A stretch of DNA of 64,000 nt. It comes from Dietzia sp. B32. Lineage in GTDB: Bacteria > Actinomycetota > Actinomycetes > Mycobacteriales > Mycobacteriaceae. The notes beneath the pieces are model-generated. The model had not been told where the DNA came from. It saw only the letters and a list, made by a program, of their open reading frames with translations, and did no database searches. Below are positions 1 through 10,509 of this stretch, piece by piece. The position numbers and the translations under genes are program-made. The stretch spans positions 3,234,272-3,298,271 of the forward strand of contig NZ_CP093845.1 of NCBI RefSeq assembly GCF_024732245.1, in the 5' to 3' direction. The number at the start of each line of letters is the position of its first letter. Positions within the stretch are counted from its first letter, which is position 1.

Positions 1-326
1 CGGGCTGCCGTGTACGCGGCATTGGAGGCGACGTACCGGTCGAGGAGCACCACGTCGTGCGTCTCGCCCAACTCGAGCAGTTCCTCCCGCGCGGCGTGCC
101 GGTCCATCGCGAACAGCAGCGCCATCGCGTGGGGCGAGTCCGCCAGGCCGGCCTGGCCGCCGTGCAGGGAGTCGGCGGCCAGGTCGGCGTGCAGCGTGCC
201 GTACCGGGGGAAGGCCAGGCGACCCACCGAGAGACCGCGGGCGGTGAGCTCGCCGACGAGCGCCGTCGTCAGTGTGTTCTTGCCCGCACCGTCGAGTCCC
301 TCGACGACCACCAGCCGCGCGGCCAT
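1..326 (-). CDS. tmk: thymidylate kinase, partial (C-terminus outside window)
   Basis: Phosphorylates dTMP to dTDP in the cytoplasm for DNA synthesis. The N-terminal 108 residues are visible. A P-loop of the form GLDGAGKNT (residues 10-18) follows the first beta strand, an AFPRY-type segment follows it, and the thymidylate-kinase DRY motif (LLDRYVASNAAY) lies near the window edge. I start at the ATG read from 326; a GTG lies directly upstream. It follows ahcY by 14 bp on the same strand, as in mycobacteria where sahH precedes tmk. The open reading frame continues past base 1, so the gene is truncated by the window, not broken. Confidence 0.9.
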   Translation of the reverse strand, partial: MAARLVVVEGLDGAGKNTLTTALVGELTARGLSVGRLAFPRYGTLHADLAADSLHGGQAGLADSPHAMALLFAMDRHAAREELLELGETHDVVLLDRYVASNAAYTAA

Positions 327-340
327 CACCGGTACTGTGA

Positions 341-1807
<1,467 letters not shown>

Positions 1808-1887
1808 GTTCTTCGACCAGCTCCTCATTGACTCACGAAAGACTCCGCCCCACACTAGCGGGACGACCTGCCGGGGTGTCGGCCCCG

Positions 1888-3108
1888 TCACCCGCCGGCG
1901 ACGCGGGTACGGAACACGGTGGCCCCACCTGTGCCGTGCAGGCGCACCCGGGAGGTCGAGGCGGGCACCCACACGGCCCTCCCCGGCGCGAGGGCCTCAC
2001 TCGTCCCGTCGGAGTCCACGATCGCCTCGCCGGACGTGCACAGCAGCACCTCGGGCCCCTCCGGTCGCCAGGCTGCCGGGTCGCCGTCGGCTGGCACGTC
2101 GATGCGCGACAGGGCGAAGTCGGGCTCCGGCGTGGGGTAGTCGACCTCCCCGGGGATGCCACGATCGGCCTCGACCGCCCGGACCGTGGGATCGGTCAGT
2201 GGGCTGAACTCGAGCACCCGCATCAGCTCGGGGACGTCGACGTGCTTGGGGGTCAGGCCGCCGCGCAGGACGTTGTCGGAGTTGGCCATGACCTCCACGC
2301 CGACACCGCGCAGGTAGGCATGGAGCTGCCCCGGACCCAGGTAGACGGCCTCACCGGGCTGCAGGATGACCCGGTTGAGCAGCAGCGCGCCCAGGACCCC
2401 CGGGTCGGTCGGGTACCGCTCGGCGAGTTCGGTGATCGTGGCGGCCACCGGGGACCACGGGCCCTCGACGCCGTGCTCCGTGAGGTAGGCGACCGCACAC
2501 GTCACCAGGTCGGGCACGACAGCGGCCAGCACGACGTGCGGCATGGTGACGAACGTGGTGAACACCGCCCGCAGGCCCTCGGCGTCGGGTTGCCCGGCGA
2601 GCATGTCCCGGTAGGGCTTCAGCGACGGCACGCCCAACGCGTCGAGCAGGGCCACCGTGCTCTCCACCGGGCGGAAGCCCACGAGGGCGTGGAACTCGGT
2701 GAGCGCGACGAGGATCTCGGGCTTGTGGTTGGCGTCCCGGTAGTTGCGGTCCGCCGCGTCGACGGCGATCCCGCGCGCGTCCTCCGCCGCGAAGCCCTCA
2801 CGCGCCTTCTCCGGAGACGGATGGGCCTGGAGCGACAGAGCCTGTTCGGCGGAGAGCAGCTTGACCAGGAACGGCAGTCCCCCGCCGTGCTCGGCCAGCA
2901 CCCGCGGGCCCAGCTCGCGCTCGGGGTCGGCGGCGATCCGGGCGTCGAGACCACGACCGTCGGAGCACCGCGAGGACCCGGAGTCGTGCGCGCCGAACCA
3001 GTGCTCGGCGACCGGGTGAGGCGCCGGCGAGGTGGTCCCGCACAGCTCGGGGAGCGCGGTCCGGGAGCCCCAGGCGTAGGCCTGGACCACCGGTTCGAGT
3101 GCGACCAC
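1888..3108 (-). CDS. manA: mannose-6-phosphate isomerase, class I
   Basis: Interconverts fructose-6-phosphate and mannose-6-phosphate, opening the route to GDP-mannose for phosphatidylinositol mannosides, lipoarabinomannan and other mannosylated envelope polymers. The 406-residue zinc cupin begins with the [12 protein letters not shown]-type N-terminus, carries the zinc-ligand region [12 protein letters not shown] and the [10 protein letters not shown] block, and continues with the [11 protein letters not shown] motif. The GTG start at 3108 lies 4 bp after the stop of the TobH-like gene, so manB, TobH-like and manA form one operon. Order and neighbours match Rv3255c-Rv3257c of M. tuberculosis as I recall it. 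Confidence 0.95.
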   Translation of the reverse strand: MVALEPVVQAYAWGSRTALPELCGTTSPAPHPVAEHWFGAHDSGSSRCSDGRGLDARIAADPERELGPRVLAEHGGGLPFLVKLLSAEQALSLQAHPSPEKAREGFAAEDARGIAVDAADRNYRDANHKPEILVALTEFHALVGFRPVESTVALLDALGVPSLKPYRDMLAGQPDAEGLRAVFTTFVTMPHVVLAAVVPDLVTCAVAYLTEHGVEGPWSPVAATITELAERYPTDPGVLGALLLNRVILQPGEAVYLGPGQLHAYLRGVGVEVMANSDNVLRGGLTPKHVDVPELMRVLEFSPLTDPTVRAVEADRGIPGEVDYPTPEPDFALSRIDVPADGDPAAWRPEGPEVLLCTSGEAIVDSDGTSEALAPGRAVWVPASTSRVRLHGTGGATVFRTRVAGG

Positions 3109-3112
3109 GGAC

Positions 3113-4207
3113 CTACAGACCTCCGACGAGGAGGTAGGCGGCGGCCAGTTCCGTGCGGGCCATGAGCGCTGCCACCTTTCCGCTCAACGGGGCCGGGGCG
3201 TCGCCGGCCGTGTCCCGACCGCGATCGGTGATCCACTCGACATCCGCGAGCGGGCCCGCGGCCAGCCGGACGATCTCCTCGTCCGCGCCCAACACCATAC
3301 CGACGTACCTCACGGGCAGATCGTCGCGTGGTCCGTCCAGCTCCTCGTCGTGGAACAGGCTCGCCAGCGGATCCGTCGGGGGACGCCCCTGGGCCCGTTC
3401 GGCGTGCGCACGCACCGCGTCCGGGACCGAGGACGCCGCCGTGACCCTGCCGGCGTCGCAGAACGCGGCGACCGCACGGTCACAGTAGGCCGCGGACACC
3501 GGATCCGAGTGGATCCACACGAGCGGGTCACGGCCCGCCACCGATGTCGCGAGCAGCTTCGCCGGGTTGACCGGCGTGGCCAGTTCCGGGCCGAGCCCCT
3601 CGAGCTCGATGTCGACGGCGTCGGCGGCGGCGGCCACGTCCAGGCCCTGGGCGCCCAGCGCGGCGAGCACTGCCATCCCGGCCGCCAGGTGGCGCAGCAC
3701 GCCACGGTACGGCGGCACGTACGGGAGCGGCTCGAGCCACGTGGCGCGGCCGCGGCCGGACTCGGCCACCGGTCCCTCCCGGGGTACGTCCACGACGACG
3801 GTCGCACCGCGGCCGGCGGCGGAGTCGATCGCGGTCACCAGCCGGGGGTCGCCCGCGTCGTCCCCGGAGACGAGGACCACGTCGAGAGCCCCCACCCACG
3901 CGGGAAGGGTGCGCGCGAGCACCAGCGGGGGGACGGCCGGGCCGCCGACGATCTCCGCCAGGGCGGCGACCACCCCCGCCGCGTGGCGTGCGCGGTCGGA
4001 CCGTCCGGACACCCAGACCACCGCGCGCGGACGAAACCGGTCGAGGGCGTCGAGCGCCCCGCCGTCCACCGCGGTGGCCACGGTGCGCAGCTGGGCACCC
4101 GCCATCGACGCGTGGAGCAGGGCCCCCGTGGCGTCGGCCGCGCGCAGCGCCTCGGAGTCGTCGAGATCGACCCGTCCCGCCCCGGTGTCGCTGGTCAGGT
4201 CAGGCAC
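3113..4207 (-). CDS. TobH-like SIS-fold protein (Rv3256c family)
   Basis: A 364-residue conserved actinobacterial protein between manB and manA. It resembles proteins labelled TobH or SIS-domain protein, related to bifunctional phosphoglucose/phosphomannose isomerases. Two Rossmann-like halves are suggested by AVVWVSGRSDRARHAAGVVAAL and by VVLVSGDDAGDP (about residues 60-130), followed by a helical C-terminal half. The GTG start at 4207 overlaps the manB stop by 8 bp and removes the poorly conserved extension that would otherwise run through manB. Its place in a mannose-phosphate operon implies a role in sugar-phosphate metabolism, but the reaction is not known to me. Confidence 0.8.
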   Translation of the reverse strand: MPDLTSDTGAGRVDLDDSEALRAADATGALLHASMAGAQLRTVATAVDGGALDALDRFRPRAVVWVSGRSDRARHAAGVVAALAEIVGGPAVPPLVLARTLPAWVGALDVVLVSGDDAGDPRLVTAIDSAAGRGATVVVDVPREGPVAESGRGRATWLEPLPYVPPYRGVLRHLAAGMAVLAALGAQGLDVAAAADAVDIELEGLGPELATPVNPAKLLATSVAGRDPLVWIHSDPVSAAYCDRAVAAFCDAGRVTAASSVPDAVRAHAERAQGRPPTDPLASLFHDEELDGPRDDLPVRYVGMVLGADEEIVRLAAGPLADVEWITDRGRDTAGDAPAPLSGKVAALMARTELAAAYLLVGGL

Positions 4208-5576
4208 GGACGATCGCGAGGACCTCGTCGACCACCGCGGCGACGCCCTCCCTGGTCGGCGCCTCGGCGTTGAGGCGCAGCAGCGGCTCGGTGTTCGAGG
4301 CGCGGAGGTTGAACCACGACCCGTCACCGAGGTCCACGGTCACACCGTCGAGCCGGTCGATGGACTCGGCCCGGTCCGAGAACGCCGTGAGGACCGCCTC
4401 CATGCGCTCGGTCTGCGCCTCGGCGGAATCCAGCGTGGAGTTGATCTCCCCGGAGGCGGCGTACCGGGTGTACTCGGCCATGAGCTCGGACAGGGTTCCG
4501 TCCTGCCCACCCAGGGCGGCCAGGACGTGCATCGCGGCGAGCATGCCGGAGTCGGCACCCCAGAAGTCACGGAAGTAGTAGTGCGCGGAGTGCTCGCCGC
4601 CGAAGACGGCGCCGGTCTCGGCCATCTGGGCCTTGATGAAGCTGTGGCCCACCCGGGTGCGGACGGCGACACCGCCCTTCTCCTCGACGAGCTCCGGCAC
4701 GGCGCGGGAGGTGATGAGGTTGTAGATGATCGAGGCACCCGGGTCCTTGGCCAGTTCCCGCTGGGCGACGAGGGCGGTGATGGCCGACGGCGCGACGGGC
4801 TCGCCGCGCTCGTCCACGACGAAGCACCGGTCGGCGTCGCCGTCGAACGCCAGGCCGATGTCGGCCCCGCTCTCCTTGACGAGCGCCTGCAGGTCGACGA
4901 TGTTGGCCGGCTCCAGGGGGTTGGCCTCGTGGTTCGGGAAGTTGCCGTCGAGTTCGAAGTAGAGGGGGACGATCTCGAGCGGGAGGCCGCCCAGGACGGC
5001 CGGCACCGTGTGGCCGCCCATCCCGTTACCGGCGTCCACCGCCACCTTGAGCGGACGGATTCCCGAGAGGTCGACCAACCCGCGCAGGTACTCGCCGTAG
5101 CCGTCGAGGACATCCTGCTCGGTGGCGGTGCCGGGCTCACCGTCGTGTGCGGGGACCCCCTCGATGACCTCGTCGGCGATGGTCCGCAGACCGGACTCCT
5201 GCCCGACCGGCTTGGCACCGGCGCGGCACAGCTTGATCCCGTTGTAGGCGGCGGGATTGTGGCTGGCGGTGAACATGGCGCCGGGGCAGTCGAGTGAACC
5301 CGAGGCGAAGTAGAGCTGGTCGGTCGAGGCCAGGCCGATCGTCACCACATCCAGTCCCTGGGCGGTGACCCCGTCCGCGAACGCGGCGGACAGTCCCGGG
5401 GAGGAGTCCCGCATGTCGTGGCCGATCACCACGGTGTTCGCACCCTCCGACCGCATGAGGCGGGCGAACGACGCTCCGACCTCGCGGACGAAGTCCTCAT
5501 CGATCTGCTCACCGACGACACCACGGACGTCGTACGCCTTGATGACTGCTCGGACGGACTCGGCGCTACGTGCCAC
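4200..5576 (-). CDS. manB: phosphomannomutase/phosphoglucomutase
   Basis: Converts mannose-6-phosphate to mannose-1-phosphate, the substrate of ManC in this same window. The 458-residue alpha-D-phosphohexomutase has all four expected sites: the phosphoserine loop TASHNPAAYNG, the metal loop DGDADRCF, the sugar-binding GGEHSAH loop and the phosphate-binding ASNTEP near the C-terminus. Note ASNTEP in place of the commoner RPSGTEP. The start is GTG at 5576. It is the first gene of the manB-TobH-manA operon and follows the DUF3499 gene by about 93 bp. A second paralogue lies at 35690. Confidence 0.95.
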   Translation of the reverse strand: MARSAESVRAVIKAYDVRGVVGEQIDEDFVREVGASFARLMRSEGANTVVIGHDMRDSSPGLSAAFADGVTAQGLDVVTIGLASTDQLYFASGSLDCPGAMFTASHNPAAYNGIKLCRAGAKPVGQESGLRTIADEVIEGVPAHDGEPGTATEQDVLDGYGEYLRGLVDLSGIRPLKVAVDAGNGMGGHTVPAVLGGLPLEIVPLYFELDGNFPNHEANPLEPANIVDLQALVKESGADIGLAFDGDADRCFVVDERGEPVAPSAITALVAQRELAKDPGASIIYNLITSRAVPELVEEKGGVAVRTRVGHSFIKAQMAETGAVFGGEHSAHYYFRDFWGADSGMLAAMHVLAALGGQDGTLSELMAEYTRYAASGEINSTLDSAEAQTERMEAVLTAFSDRAESIDRLDGVTVDLGDGSWFNLRASNTEPLLRLNAEAPTREGVAAVVDEVLAIVRA

Positions 5577-5669
5577 GTGTTGCTCCAGGGTGTGAGACGG
5601 GGTCGGTCGGGATCGTGCCCGACACTACCCGCGCCGCTCACGCGGCGGACCACCCTCGCGGGCCGCGGC

Positions 5670-6182
5670 TCAGCGGGGGGACGGGCCCGACCCGCGTCGG
5701 CCCTCGCCGGACCCACCGGCCTCGGTGTCGGATGCGGGGCCCATGTCGGGGACCACCCGCAGGTGGGGACGTCCGGTCGCACCCGACGAGCCCGCGGCGG
5801 ATCCGGGTCCGGCCGCGATCCGGGTACGGGCGTCGTCGAGGACCGGACCGGGATCGGAGACACCGAGGCGGCGCAGGCGGTCGGCGTCGACCAGCGCCGC
5901 GCCGGTCCTGCGTCCACCCACGGGTCCGCCCGTGACCGCGTCGAGCAACGCGGTGAGGTCCGAGTCCTCGGCCGAGGTGTCGATGTCCGGATGTCGCACC
6001 AGGTCCCAGCCACGGGGGGCGGTGATGCGAAGCGCGTGGGCCGCGCACAGATCCCAGGCGTGTGGCTCCCGGACCGCGGGCAGCGGCCCGATGACGGCCG
6101 TGGAGTCCGCGTAGACGTAGGTGAGCGTGGCGACCGCGCGGTTGGGACATCCCGGACGGCAGCAACGACGGTTCTCACTCAC
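5670..6182 (-). CDS. DUF3499 family protein (Rv3258c-like)
   Basis: A 170-residue protein of unknown function found next to manB across Mycobacteriales. The N-terminus is zinc-ribbon-like, with the pair RRCCRPGCPN, then LTYVYADSTAVIGPL and the block CAAHALRITAPRGW. Together these give several Cys and His that could bind one metal ion. The C-terminal 60 residues are low-complexity and Gly/Ser/Pro-rich. The start is GTG at 6182 (VSENRRCC); the longer open frame upstream is not conserved-looking and would overlap the divergent gene. I infer no function beyond a likely structural metal site. Confidence 0.8.
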   Translation of the reverse strand: MSENRRCCRPGCPNRAVATLTYVYADSTAVIGPLPAVREPHAWDLCAAHALRITAPRGWDLVRHPDIDTSAEDSDLTALLDAVTGGPVGGRRTGAALVDADRLRRLGVSDPGPVLDDARTRIAAGPGSAAGSSGATGRPHLRVVPDMGPASDTEAGGSGEGRRGSGPSPR

Positions 6183-6265
6183 GAGGCCCCAGGGTAGTCC
6201 CGCAGCCGGGACGCGTGGGCCGCGACCCGCCCACGCCGGTACGACGCGCCCGCCGCGGACGGGGC

Positions 6266-6271
6266 TATTCT
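6266..6271 (+). promoter_or_regulatory. -10 hexamer TATTCT, predicted leaderless start
   Basis: TATTCT lies 6 nt before the ATG at 6278 and no Shine-Dalgarno sequence is present, so transcription probably begins at or next to the start codon. Confidence 0.5.
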
Positions 6272-6277
6272 CGCGCC

Positions 6278-6871
6278 ATGACCCCCGCCGCCCCGGTACC
6301 CGGACGACCGCCCACCGGCACCGCGATCCCCGGCGCGGGCCAGAGTGACGTGTGCGCGGGCAGTCGGATCTCCGTGCGCGACTTCCCCGGGGACCCGGGC
6401 CGTCGCGGCCCGAGAGTGGTGACCTCCCGGCGCGCGGACAGACGCGGTCACGGTCCCCGCGGCCCGATCCTGCCCCCGGAGGTTCCGAGGTGGCGCAGCC
6501 GGTCCGCCGAGTTCGACGCCGCCGCACTGGAGGCGTTCGCGGAGATCGACCAGCACTGGCATTCGCGACTGGTGCACCTGGATCTCGCCGTGGACATGGT
6601 GCCGCGCATGCGGCTGCGTCCCGGTGAGACGTGGCCCGAGGAGGTCGTGGCCGACGGCGACGTCCCGCTCGCGCGTCTGGTGCCGGCGGGCGTCGACCGT
6701 TCGGGGCAGCCGACCCGGGCGCGGCTGGTGTTGTTCCGCAAGCCCCTGTCCCGCCGGGCGCCGGACAGCGATGACCTCCGGGATCTCATCTACTCGGTCC
6801 TGGTCGAGCTGGTCTCCCAGCACCTGGAGATATCTCCGGACGAGGTCGAGTCCGGCCCCGACGAGAGCTGA
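6278..6871 (+). CDS. zincin-like (metallopeptidase-family) protein with degenerate active site (Rv3259-like)
   Basis: A 197-residue protein in the position of Rv3259 beside whiB2. The first 70 residues are basic and low-complexity. The folded part runs from about residue 75 (FDAAALEAFAEIDQHW) through VLFRKPLSRRAPD to VLVELVSQHLEISPDEV. That last block aligns by eye with the HExxH helix of the small zincin_1 family, but the first His is Val and the second metal His is not in register, so catalysis is unlikely. Databases often call this family metallopeptidase. The ATG at 6278 is chosen because a -10 hexamer precedes it by 6 nt. Confidence 0.7.
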   Translation: MTPAAPVPGRPPTGTAIPGAGQSDVCAGSRISVRDFPGDPGRRGPRVVTSRRADRRGHGPRGPILPPEVPRWRSRSAEFDAAALEAFAEIDQHWHSRLVHLDLAVDMVPRMRLRPGETWPEEVVADGDVPLARLVPAGVDRSGQPTRARLVLFRKPLSRRAPDSDDLRDLIYSVLVELVSQHLEISPDEVESGPDES

Positions 6872-7194
6872 CCCGCGGGCCCGGGCACGGGGACCCGCAG
6901 GCCGGGGCCGGGGCCCGTCGGCTTGCGCACCCTGAATGGTCCATACCCGCAGCGCAACCCGGGCGTCTGCGTACATTCCGCCATCACAGGTCAACGCGGC
7001 AGCGTAGCCGCGGGCGGGGCGCCGGGCGGGGCTCCGGGCCGATCGAGGACCCAGCAGACGAGAACTGACCGCCCGGTGCCGGACGGTCAGGCGTGGGAGG
7101 GGCGGCGTGTTCGACGGGAGTTCGCCGGGGGCGGTGGATACGAGGGGCGGGAAGCGGGGTGCGGGGTGCGGGCGGAGGAGGAGCCGCCCGGGGG
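6872..7194. other. 323-bp convergent intergenic region
   Basis: Separates the convergent zincin-like gene and whiB2. It is GC-rich and holds one plausible hairpin (7065-7090). I see no convincing short gene, RNA or repeat in the rest. Confidence 0.5.
7065..7090. terminator. hairpin between convergent genes
   Basis: CTGACCG and CGGTCAG form a 7-bp stem that can continue with an inner CCGG/CCGG pairing. There is no T run. It lies 105 bp past the whiB2 stop and could end either transcript. Confidence 0.4.
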
Positions 7195-7506
7195 TCACAT
7201 GACGGCGTCGCGCTTGATGCGTCGCCGCTCGCGCTCGGACAGCCCGCCCCAGATGCCGAACCGTTCGTCGTTGGCCAGCGCGTACTCGAGGCACTCGGCC
7301 TTGACCTCGCAGCCGGTGCAGATCTTCTTGGCCTCGCGGGTCGAGCCGCCCTTCTCCGGGAAGAACGCCTCCGGATCGGTCTGCGCGCAGAGAGCCCGTT
7401 CCTGCCAGCTCTCCTGCTCGTCCTCGACGAACAGGCCGGAGACACCGAGGTCGACCAGGGCCAGCTCGGGTCCCGCGACGGTGCGTGACTGTCGATCCAC
7501 GGTCAT
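7195..7506 (-). CDS. whiB2: WhiB-family [4Fe-4S] regulator, WhiB2 type
   Basis: Iron-sulfur transcription factor of the WhiB (Streptomyces WhiB / mycobacterial WhiB2) group, implicated in septation and usually acting with WhiA or the primary sigma factor. The 103-residue protein has the four cluster cysteines at 40, 63, 66 and 72, the family turn GIWGG at 84-88 and a basic C-terminal tail (ERERRRIKRD) for DNA contact. The ATG at 7506 gives the family length. Position between the Rv3259-like gene and fbiA matches M. tuberculosis whiB2 (Rv3260c). A good sigma-70 type promoter lies about 145 bp upstream, giving a long 5-prime leader. Confidence 0.95.
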   Translation of the reverse strand: MTVDRQSRTVAGPELALVDLGVSGLFVEDEQESWQERALCAQTDPEAFFPEKGGSTREAKKICTGCEVKAECLEYALANDERFGIWGGLSERERRRIKRDAVM

Positions 7507-7648
7507 CCCTTCGTGTTACGTGTTCGTCCGCGATGGTCCGCGGTGGAGGGCCCGTCGCCGACGGGGCTGAGGGAGCCTCGTCGAATCGCGGCCTGTCTGA
7601 TGTCTGTGCGACATTTACCGTCACCCACCAGGGAATGACACACCTGTG

Positions 7649-7677
7649 ATTACACACATGCAAGACGCTCAGGTCAA
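7649..7677 (-). promoter_or_regulatory. whiB2 promoter (-35 TTGACC, 17-bp spacer, -10 TGTAAT)
   Basis: On the minus strand TTGACC (7672-7677) and TGTAAT (7649-7654) are separated by exactly 17 bp. Transcription would start near 7642, leaving about 135 nt of leader before whiB2. A GACAC motif, the core of WhiA sites in actinobacteria, occurs just downstream near 7637-7641. The link to WhiA is inference. Confidence 0.5.
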
Positions 7678-7805
7678 GCGAAATCGGTGAGACCTACCAT
7701 TTTCGTCGCCCGCTATGACCGGTGACACGCCGCTCCGGATGTGGCGTAGGACACGGGCACGCTCCGGTCGGCAGCCCACCGGGACGGCTCCGCACGCACC
7801 GTCAC

Positions 7806-7811
7806 TACTCT
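7806..7811 (+). promoter_or_regulatory. -10 hexamer TACTCT for fbiA, predicted leaderless
   Basis: TACTCT is 7 nt before the fbiA GTG at 7819 and there is no ribosome-binding sequence. Confidence 0.55.
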
Positions 7812-7818
7812 CGACGGT

Positions 7819-8871
7819 GTGAAGATCTGTGTTCTGGCCGGCGGCGTCGGTGGCGCCCGTTTCCTGCTCGGCGCCCGCCGGCTACTCGGACTGGACGACG
7901 AGTCCGCCCGTGCACGCTCGGAGCATCGTATCGACGCGGTGGTCAACGTCGGCGACGACGCCTGGATGCACGGGGTCCGCATCTGCCCCGACCTCGACAC
8001 CTGCATGTACACCCTCGGCGGCGGCATCGACCCCGAACGAGGCTGGGGCCACGCCGGTGAGACGTGGAACTGTCGGGACGAGCTCGCGGCCTACGGCGTG
8101 CAGCCCGACTGGTTCGGCCTGGGCGACAAGGACCTGGCCACCCACCTCGTGCGGACGCAGATGCTCGGCGCGGGGTACCGCCTCACCGACGTCACCGAGG
8201 CGCTGTCCACCCGCTGGTCCCCCGGCGTGCGCCTGCTGCCCGTGACCGACGACCGCTGCGAGACGCACGTCGTGGTGACCGGCAGCACCCCCGACGCGAC
8301 GGGGAACGGCCCGGAGGCGGACGGGTCCGGCCCGCGGGCGATCCACTTCCAGGAGTGGTGGGTCAAGCACAAGGCCCAACTGCCGGCCTCGGCGTTCGTA
8401 CAGATCGGGGCCGATGCCGCCGCGCCGACCCCCGAGACCCTCGAGGCCATCTCCACGGCGGACCTCGTCGTCGTCGCCCCCTCCAACCCCGTGGTCTCCG
8501 TCGGCGCGATCCTCGCGGTCCCCGGGATCCGCGCCGCGCTGCGGTCCACCCCGGCCCCCGTGGTGGGCATCAGCCCCGTGATCGGCGGGGCGGTGCTGCG
8601 CGGCATGGCGGACGCGTGCCTCACGGCGATCGGCGTGGAGACCTCCGCGACGGCCGTGGCGCGCCACTACGGCGCCCGCTCCGGCACCGGCCTGCTGGAC
8701 GGCTGGCTCGTGGCTCCGGGCGACGCGCCCACCGACGGCTCGGGCGCTGCCGACGGTGTCGCGATCCGGGAGGTCCCGCTGCTCATGACCGATCCCGACG
8801 CCACCGCGGACATGGTCGCCGCCGCGATCGACCTGGCCGGCCTCGAGGTCCCCGGCCGGACCGACCGATGA
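7819..8871 (+). CDS. fbiA: 2-phospho-L-lactate transferase family enzyme of F420 biosynthesis
   Basis: CofD/FbiA joins the Fo chromophore to the phospho-lactyl or, in mycobacteria, phosphoenolpyruvyl moiety to form (dehydro)F420-0. The 350-residue protein begins with the glycine-rich [15 protein letters not shown] loop, followed by [19 protein letters not shown], the metal- and Fo-binding region. The latter half holds [16 protein letters not shown] and [13 protein letters not shown], both typical of the family. The start is GTG at 7819. It overlaps fbiB by ATGA, so the two are translated together. F420 made here could serve the split-barrel protein at 54663. Confidence 0.95.
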   Translation: MKICVLAGGVGGARFLLGARRLLGLDDESARARSEHRIDAVVNVGDDAWMHGVRICPDLDTCMYTLGGGIDPERGWGHAGETWNCRDELAAYGVQPDWFGLGDKDLATHLVRTQMLGAGYRLTDVTEALSTRWSPGVRLLPVTDDRCETHVVVTGSTPDATGNGPEADGSGPRAIHFQEWWVKHKAQLPASAFVQIGADAAAPTPETLEAISTADLVVVAPSNPVVSVGAILAVPGIRAALRSTPAPVVGISPVIGGAVLRGMADACLTAIGVETSATAVARHYGARSGTGLLDGWLVAPGDAPTDGSGAADGVAIREVPLLMTDPDATADMVAAAIDLAGLEVPGRTDR

Positions 8872-10301
8872 CCGACGGCGCGCTCCCCGAGATCCGTCGC
8901 TGGACCGTCGAGCACGCCGCGCCCGCGGACGTGGTCATGTGGGCCCCCGACGGACTGCCCGAGTTCCGGCCCGGTGACGACCTGGCGCGGATCCTCGCCG
9001 ACGCGCTCACCGCCGACCCGCACGGCCTCGTCGACGGCGACGTGGTGGTGTTGACCTCCAAGGTCCTGTCCAAGACCGAGGGGCGGATCGTGCCCGCCCC
9101 CACCGACCCGGACGAGCGTGACGCCCTGCGCCGACGGCTCGTGGACGCCGAGTCGGTCCGCGTGGTGGCGCGCGTCAACCGCACGCTCATCACGGAGAAC
9201 CGGCTGGGGATCGTCCAGGCCGCCGCCGGGGTCGACGGATCCAACGTCGAGGCCCGCGAGCTCGCCCTGCTGCCCGAGGACCCCGACGCCTCCGCCGCCT
9301 CCCTCGCCCGCGACCTGCGCCGCCTCACGGGCGCGCGCCTCGCCGTCGTCGTCACCGACACCATGGGACGGGCCTGGCGCACCGGCCAGATCGACATGGC
9401 CATCGGCGCCGCCGGGCTGCGGGTGTCGGTGGGCTACGACGGCGCCGTGGACCGCCAGGGCAACGAACTGCTGGTGACCGACGTGGCCGTGGCCGACGAG
9501 ATCGCCTCGGCCGCGGACCTGGTCAAGGGCAAGCTCGGGGCCCGACCGGTCGCCGTGGTGCGCGGGGTGGCGCACCTGCTGCTGGACGACGATGGCGACG
9601 ACGACGACGACGACGACGTGAACGTCCCCCGGCGGGCCCGCGACCTGGTCAGGGACGGCTCCGCCGATCTGTTCCGGTTGGGCACCGCCGAAGCCGTGGC
9701 GCAGGGGCGGCGGGAGGCCGTGCCCGCCCGCCGCTCGGTGCGACGGTTCTCCGACGAGTCCGTCGACGCGGACCTGCTGGCCGGAGCCGTGGCGGACGCG
9801 CTGACCGCCCCCGCGCCGCACCACAGCACGCCGATCCGCTTCGTCCGCGTCTCGGGCGACGCCCGCGCGCGGCTGCTGGACGCCCTCCGCGCGGACTGGG
9901 AGCGCGACCTGCGCGCCGACGGGCACTCCGGCGAGATCCTGGGCCGCCGACTCGGGCGCGGCGATCTGCTGCGCACCTGCCCGGAACTGATCCTGCCGTT
10001 CGTCGACGACTCCGCCGGCGCGCACGACTACCCGGACGCCCGGCGGGCCGCCTGCGAGGAGACGATGTTCACCGTGGCCGGCGGCGCGGCGGTGCAGTCG
10101 CTGCTGGTGGCGCTGGCCGCGCGCGGCCTGGGCTCCTGCTGGGTGGGGTCGACGATCTTCGCCGCCGAGACCACCCGCCGCGAGCTCGGACTGCCGGCCT
10201 CGTGGCGACCACTCGGCGCGGTCGCGGTGGGCGTTCCGGCCGACCCGGTCCCGCCGCGGGAGCCGCGGCCGGCCGGGGACGCCTATCTGACGATCGAGTG
10301 A
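8868..10301 (+). CDS. fbiB: bifunctional F420-0:gamma-glutamyl ligase / nitroreductase-fold reductase
   Basis: FbiB reduces dehydro-F420-0 and adds the gamma-glutamate tail to give F420-n. The 477-residue protein has two domains. The N-terminal CofE-like ligase (about 1-235) contains [13 protein letters not shown], the metal-site region [14 protein letters not shown] and [12 protein letters not shown]. The C-terminal FMN nitroreductase domain (about 280-477) contains [12 protein letters not shown] and [14 protein letters not shown]. The linker carries an unusual run of aspartates encoded by tandem GAC codons (9597-9617). The ATG overlaps the fbiA stop. A strong hairpin follows the gene. Confidence 0.95.
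   Translation: MTDGALPEIRRWTVEHAAPADVVMWAPDGLPEFRPGDDLARILADALTADPHGLVDGDVVVLTSKVLSKTEGRIVPAPTDPDERDALRRRLVDAESVRVVARVNRTLITENRLGIVQAAAGVDGSNVEARELALLPEDPDASAASLARDLRRLTGARLAVVVTDTMGRAWRTGQIDMAIGAAGLRVSVGYDGAVDRQGNELLVTDVAVADEIASAADLVKGKLGARPVAVVRGVAHLLLDDDGDDDDDDDVNVPRRARDLVRDGSADLFRLGTAEAVAQGRREAVPARRSVRRFSDESVDADLLAGAVADALTAPAPHHSTPIRFVRVSGDARARLLDALRADWERDLRADGHSGEILGRRLGRGDLLRTCPELILPFVDDSAGAHDYPDARRAACEETMFTVAGGAAVQSLLVALAARGLGSCWVGSTIFAAETTRRELGLPASWRPLGAVAVGVPADPVPPREPRPAGDAYLTIE
9597..9617 (+). repeat. (GAC)7 microsatellite inside fbiB
   Basis: Seven consecutive GAC codons, preceded by further GAC/GAT codons, encode an acidic inter-domain linker. The trinucleotide unit means that slippage would alter linker length without breaking the frame. 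Confidence 0.85.
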
Positions 10302-10434
10302 GTCGGTAGCCGCACGCCGACCGGTCCCCCGGCCGGATTCGCGCCGCTGGCTGGAACCGTGCCGCCGGCCGGAACGGGCGTGACGCATCGAACTGCGCGC
10401 CGGGTGGCAATCGCGCCGGCCGGCATCAGCGCCA

Positions 10435-10490
10435 CCCATCCGATGTCGCGCCACCTGCCGGATTCGATAGGCAGCGCGACATCGGATGGG
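10435..10490. terminator. long perfect hairpin between convergent fbiB and manC
   Basis: Arms at 10435-10451 and 10474-10490 are exact reverse complements over 17 bp. The 22-nt loop contains a smaller CTGCC/GGCAG stem. There is no T run on either side. Lying between two converging genes, it probably acts as a bidirectional terminator, but the stem is longer than usual for a simple one. Confidence 0.6.
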
Positions 10491-10509
10491 CGGCGAAGGC
10501 CGGCCGGGC

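Noticed and set aside
1808-1887. SAH riboswitch upstream of ahcY
   Set aside because: The gap has none of the conserved SAH-aptamer sequence and is too short once the ribosome site and -10 are placed.
8064-8867. Long plus-strand frame upstream of fbiB reading through fbiA
   Set aside because: It is the Arg-rich alternative frame of fbiA; FbiB homology begins exactly at the ATG overlapping the fbiA stop.
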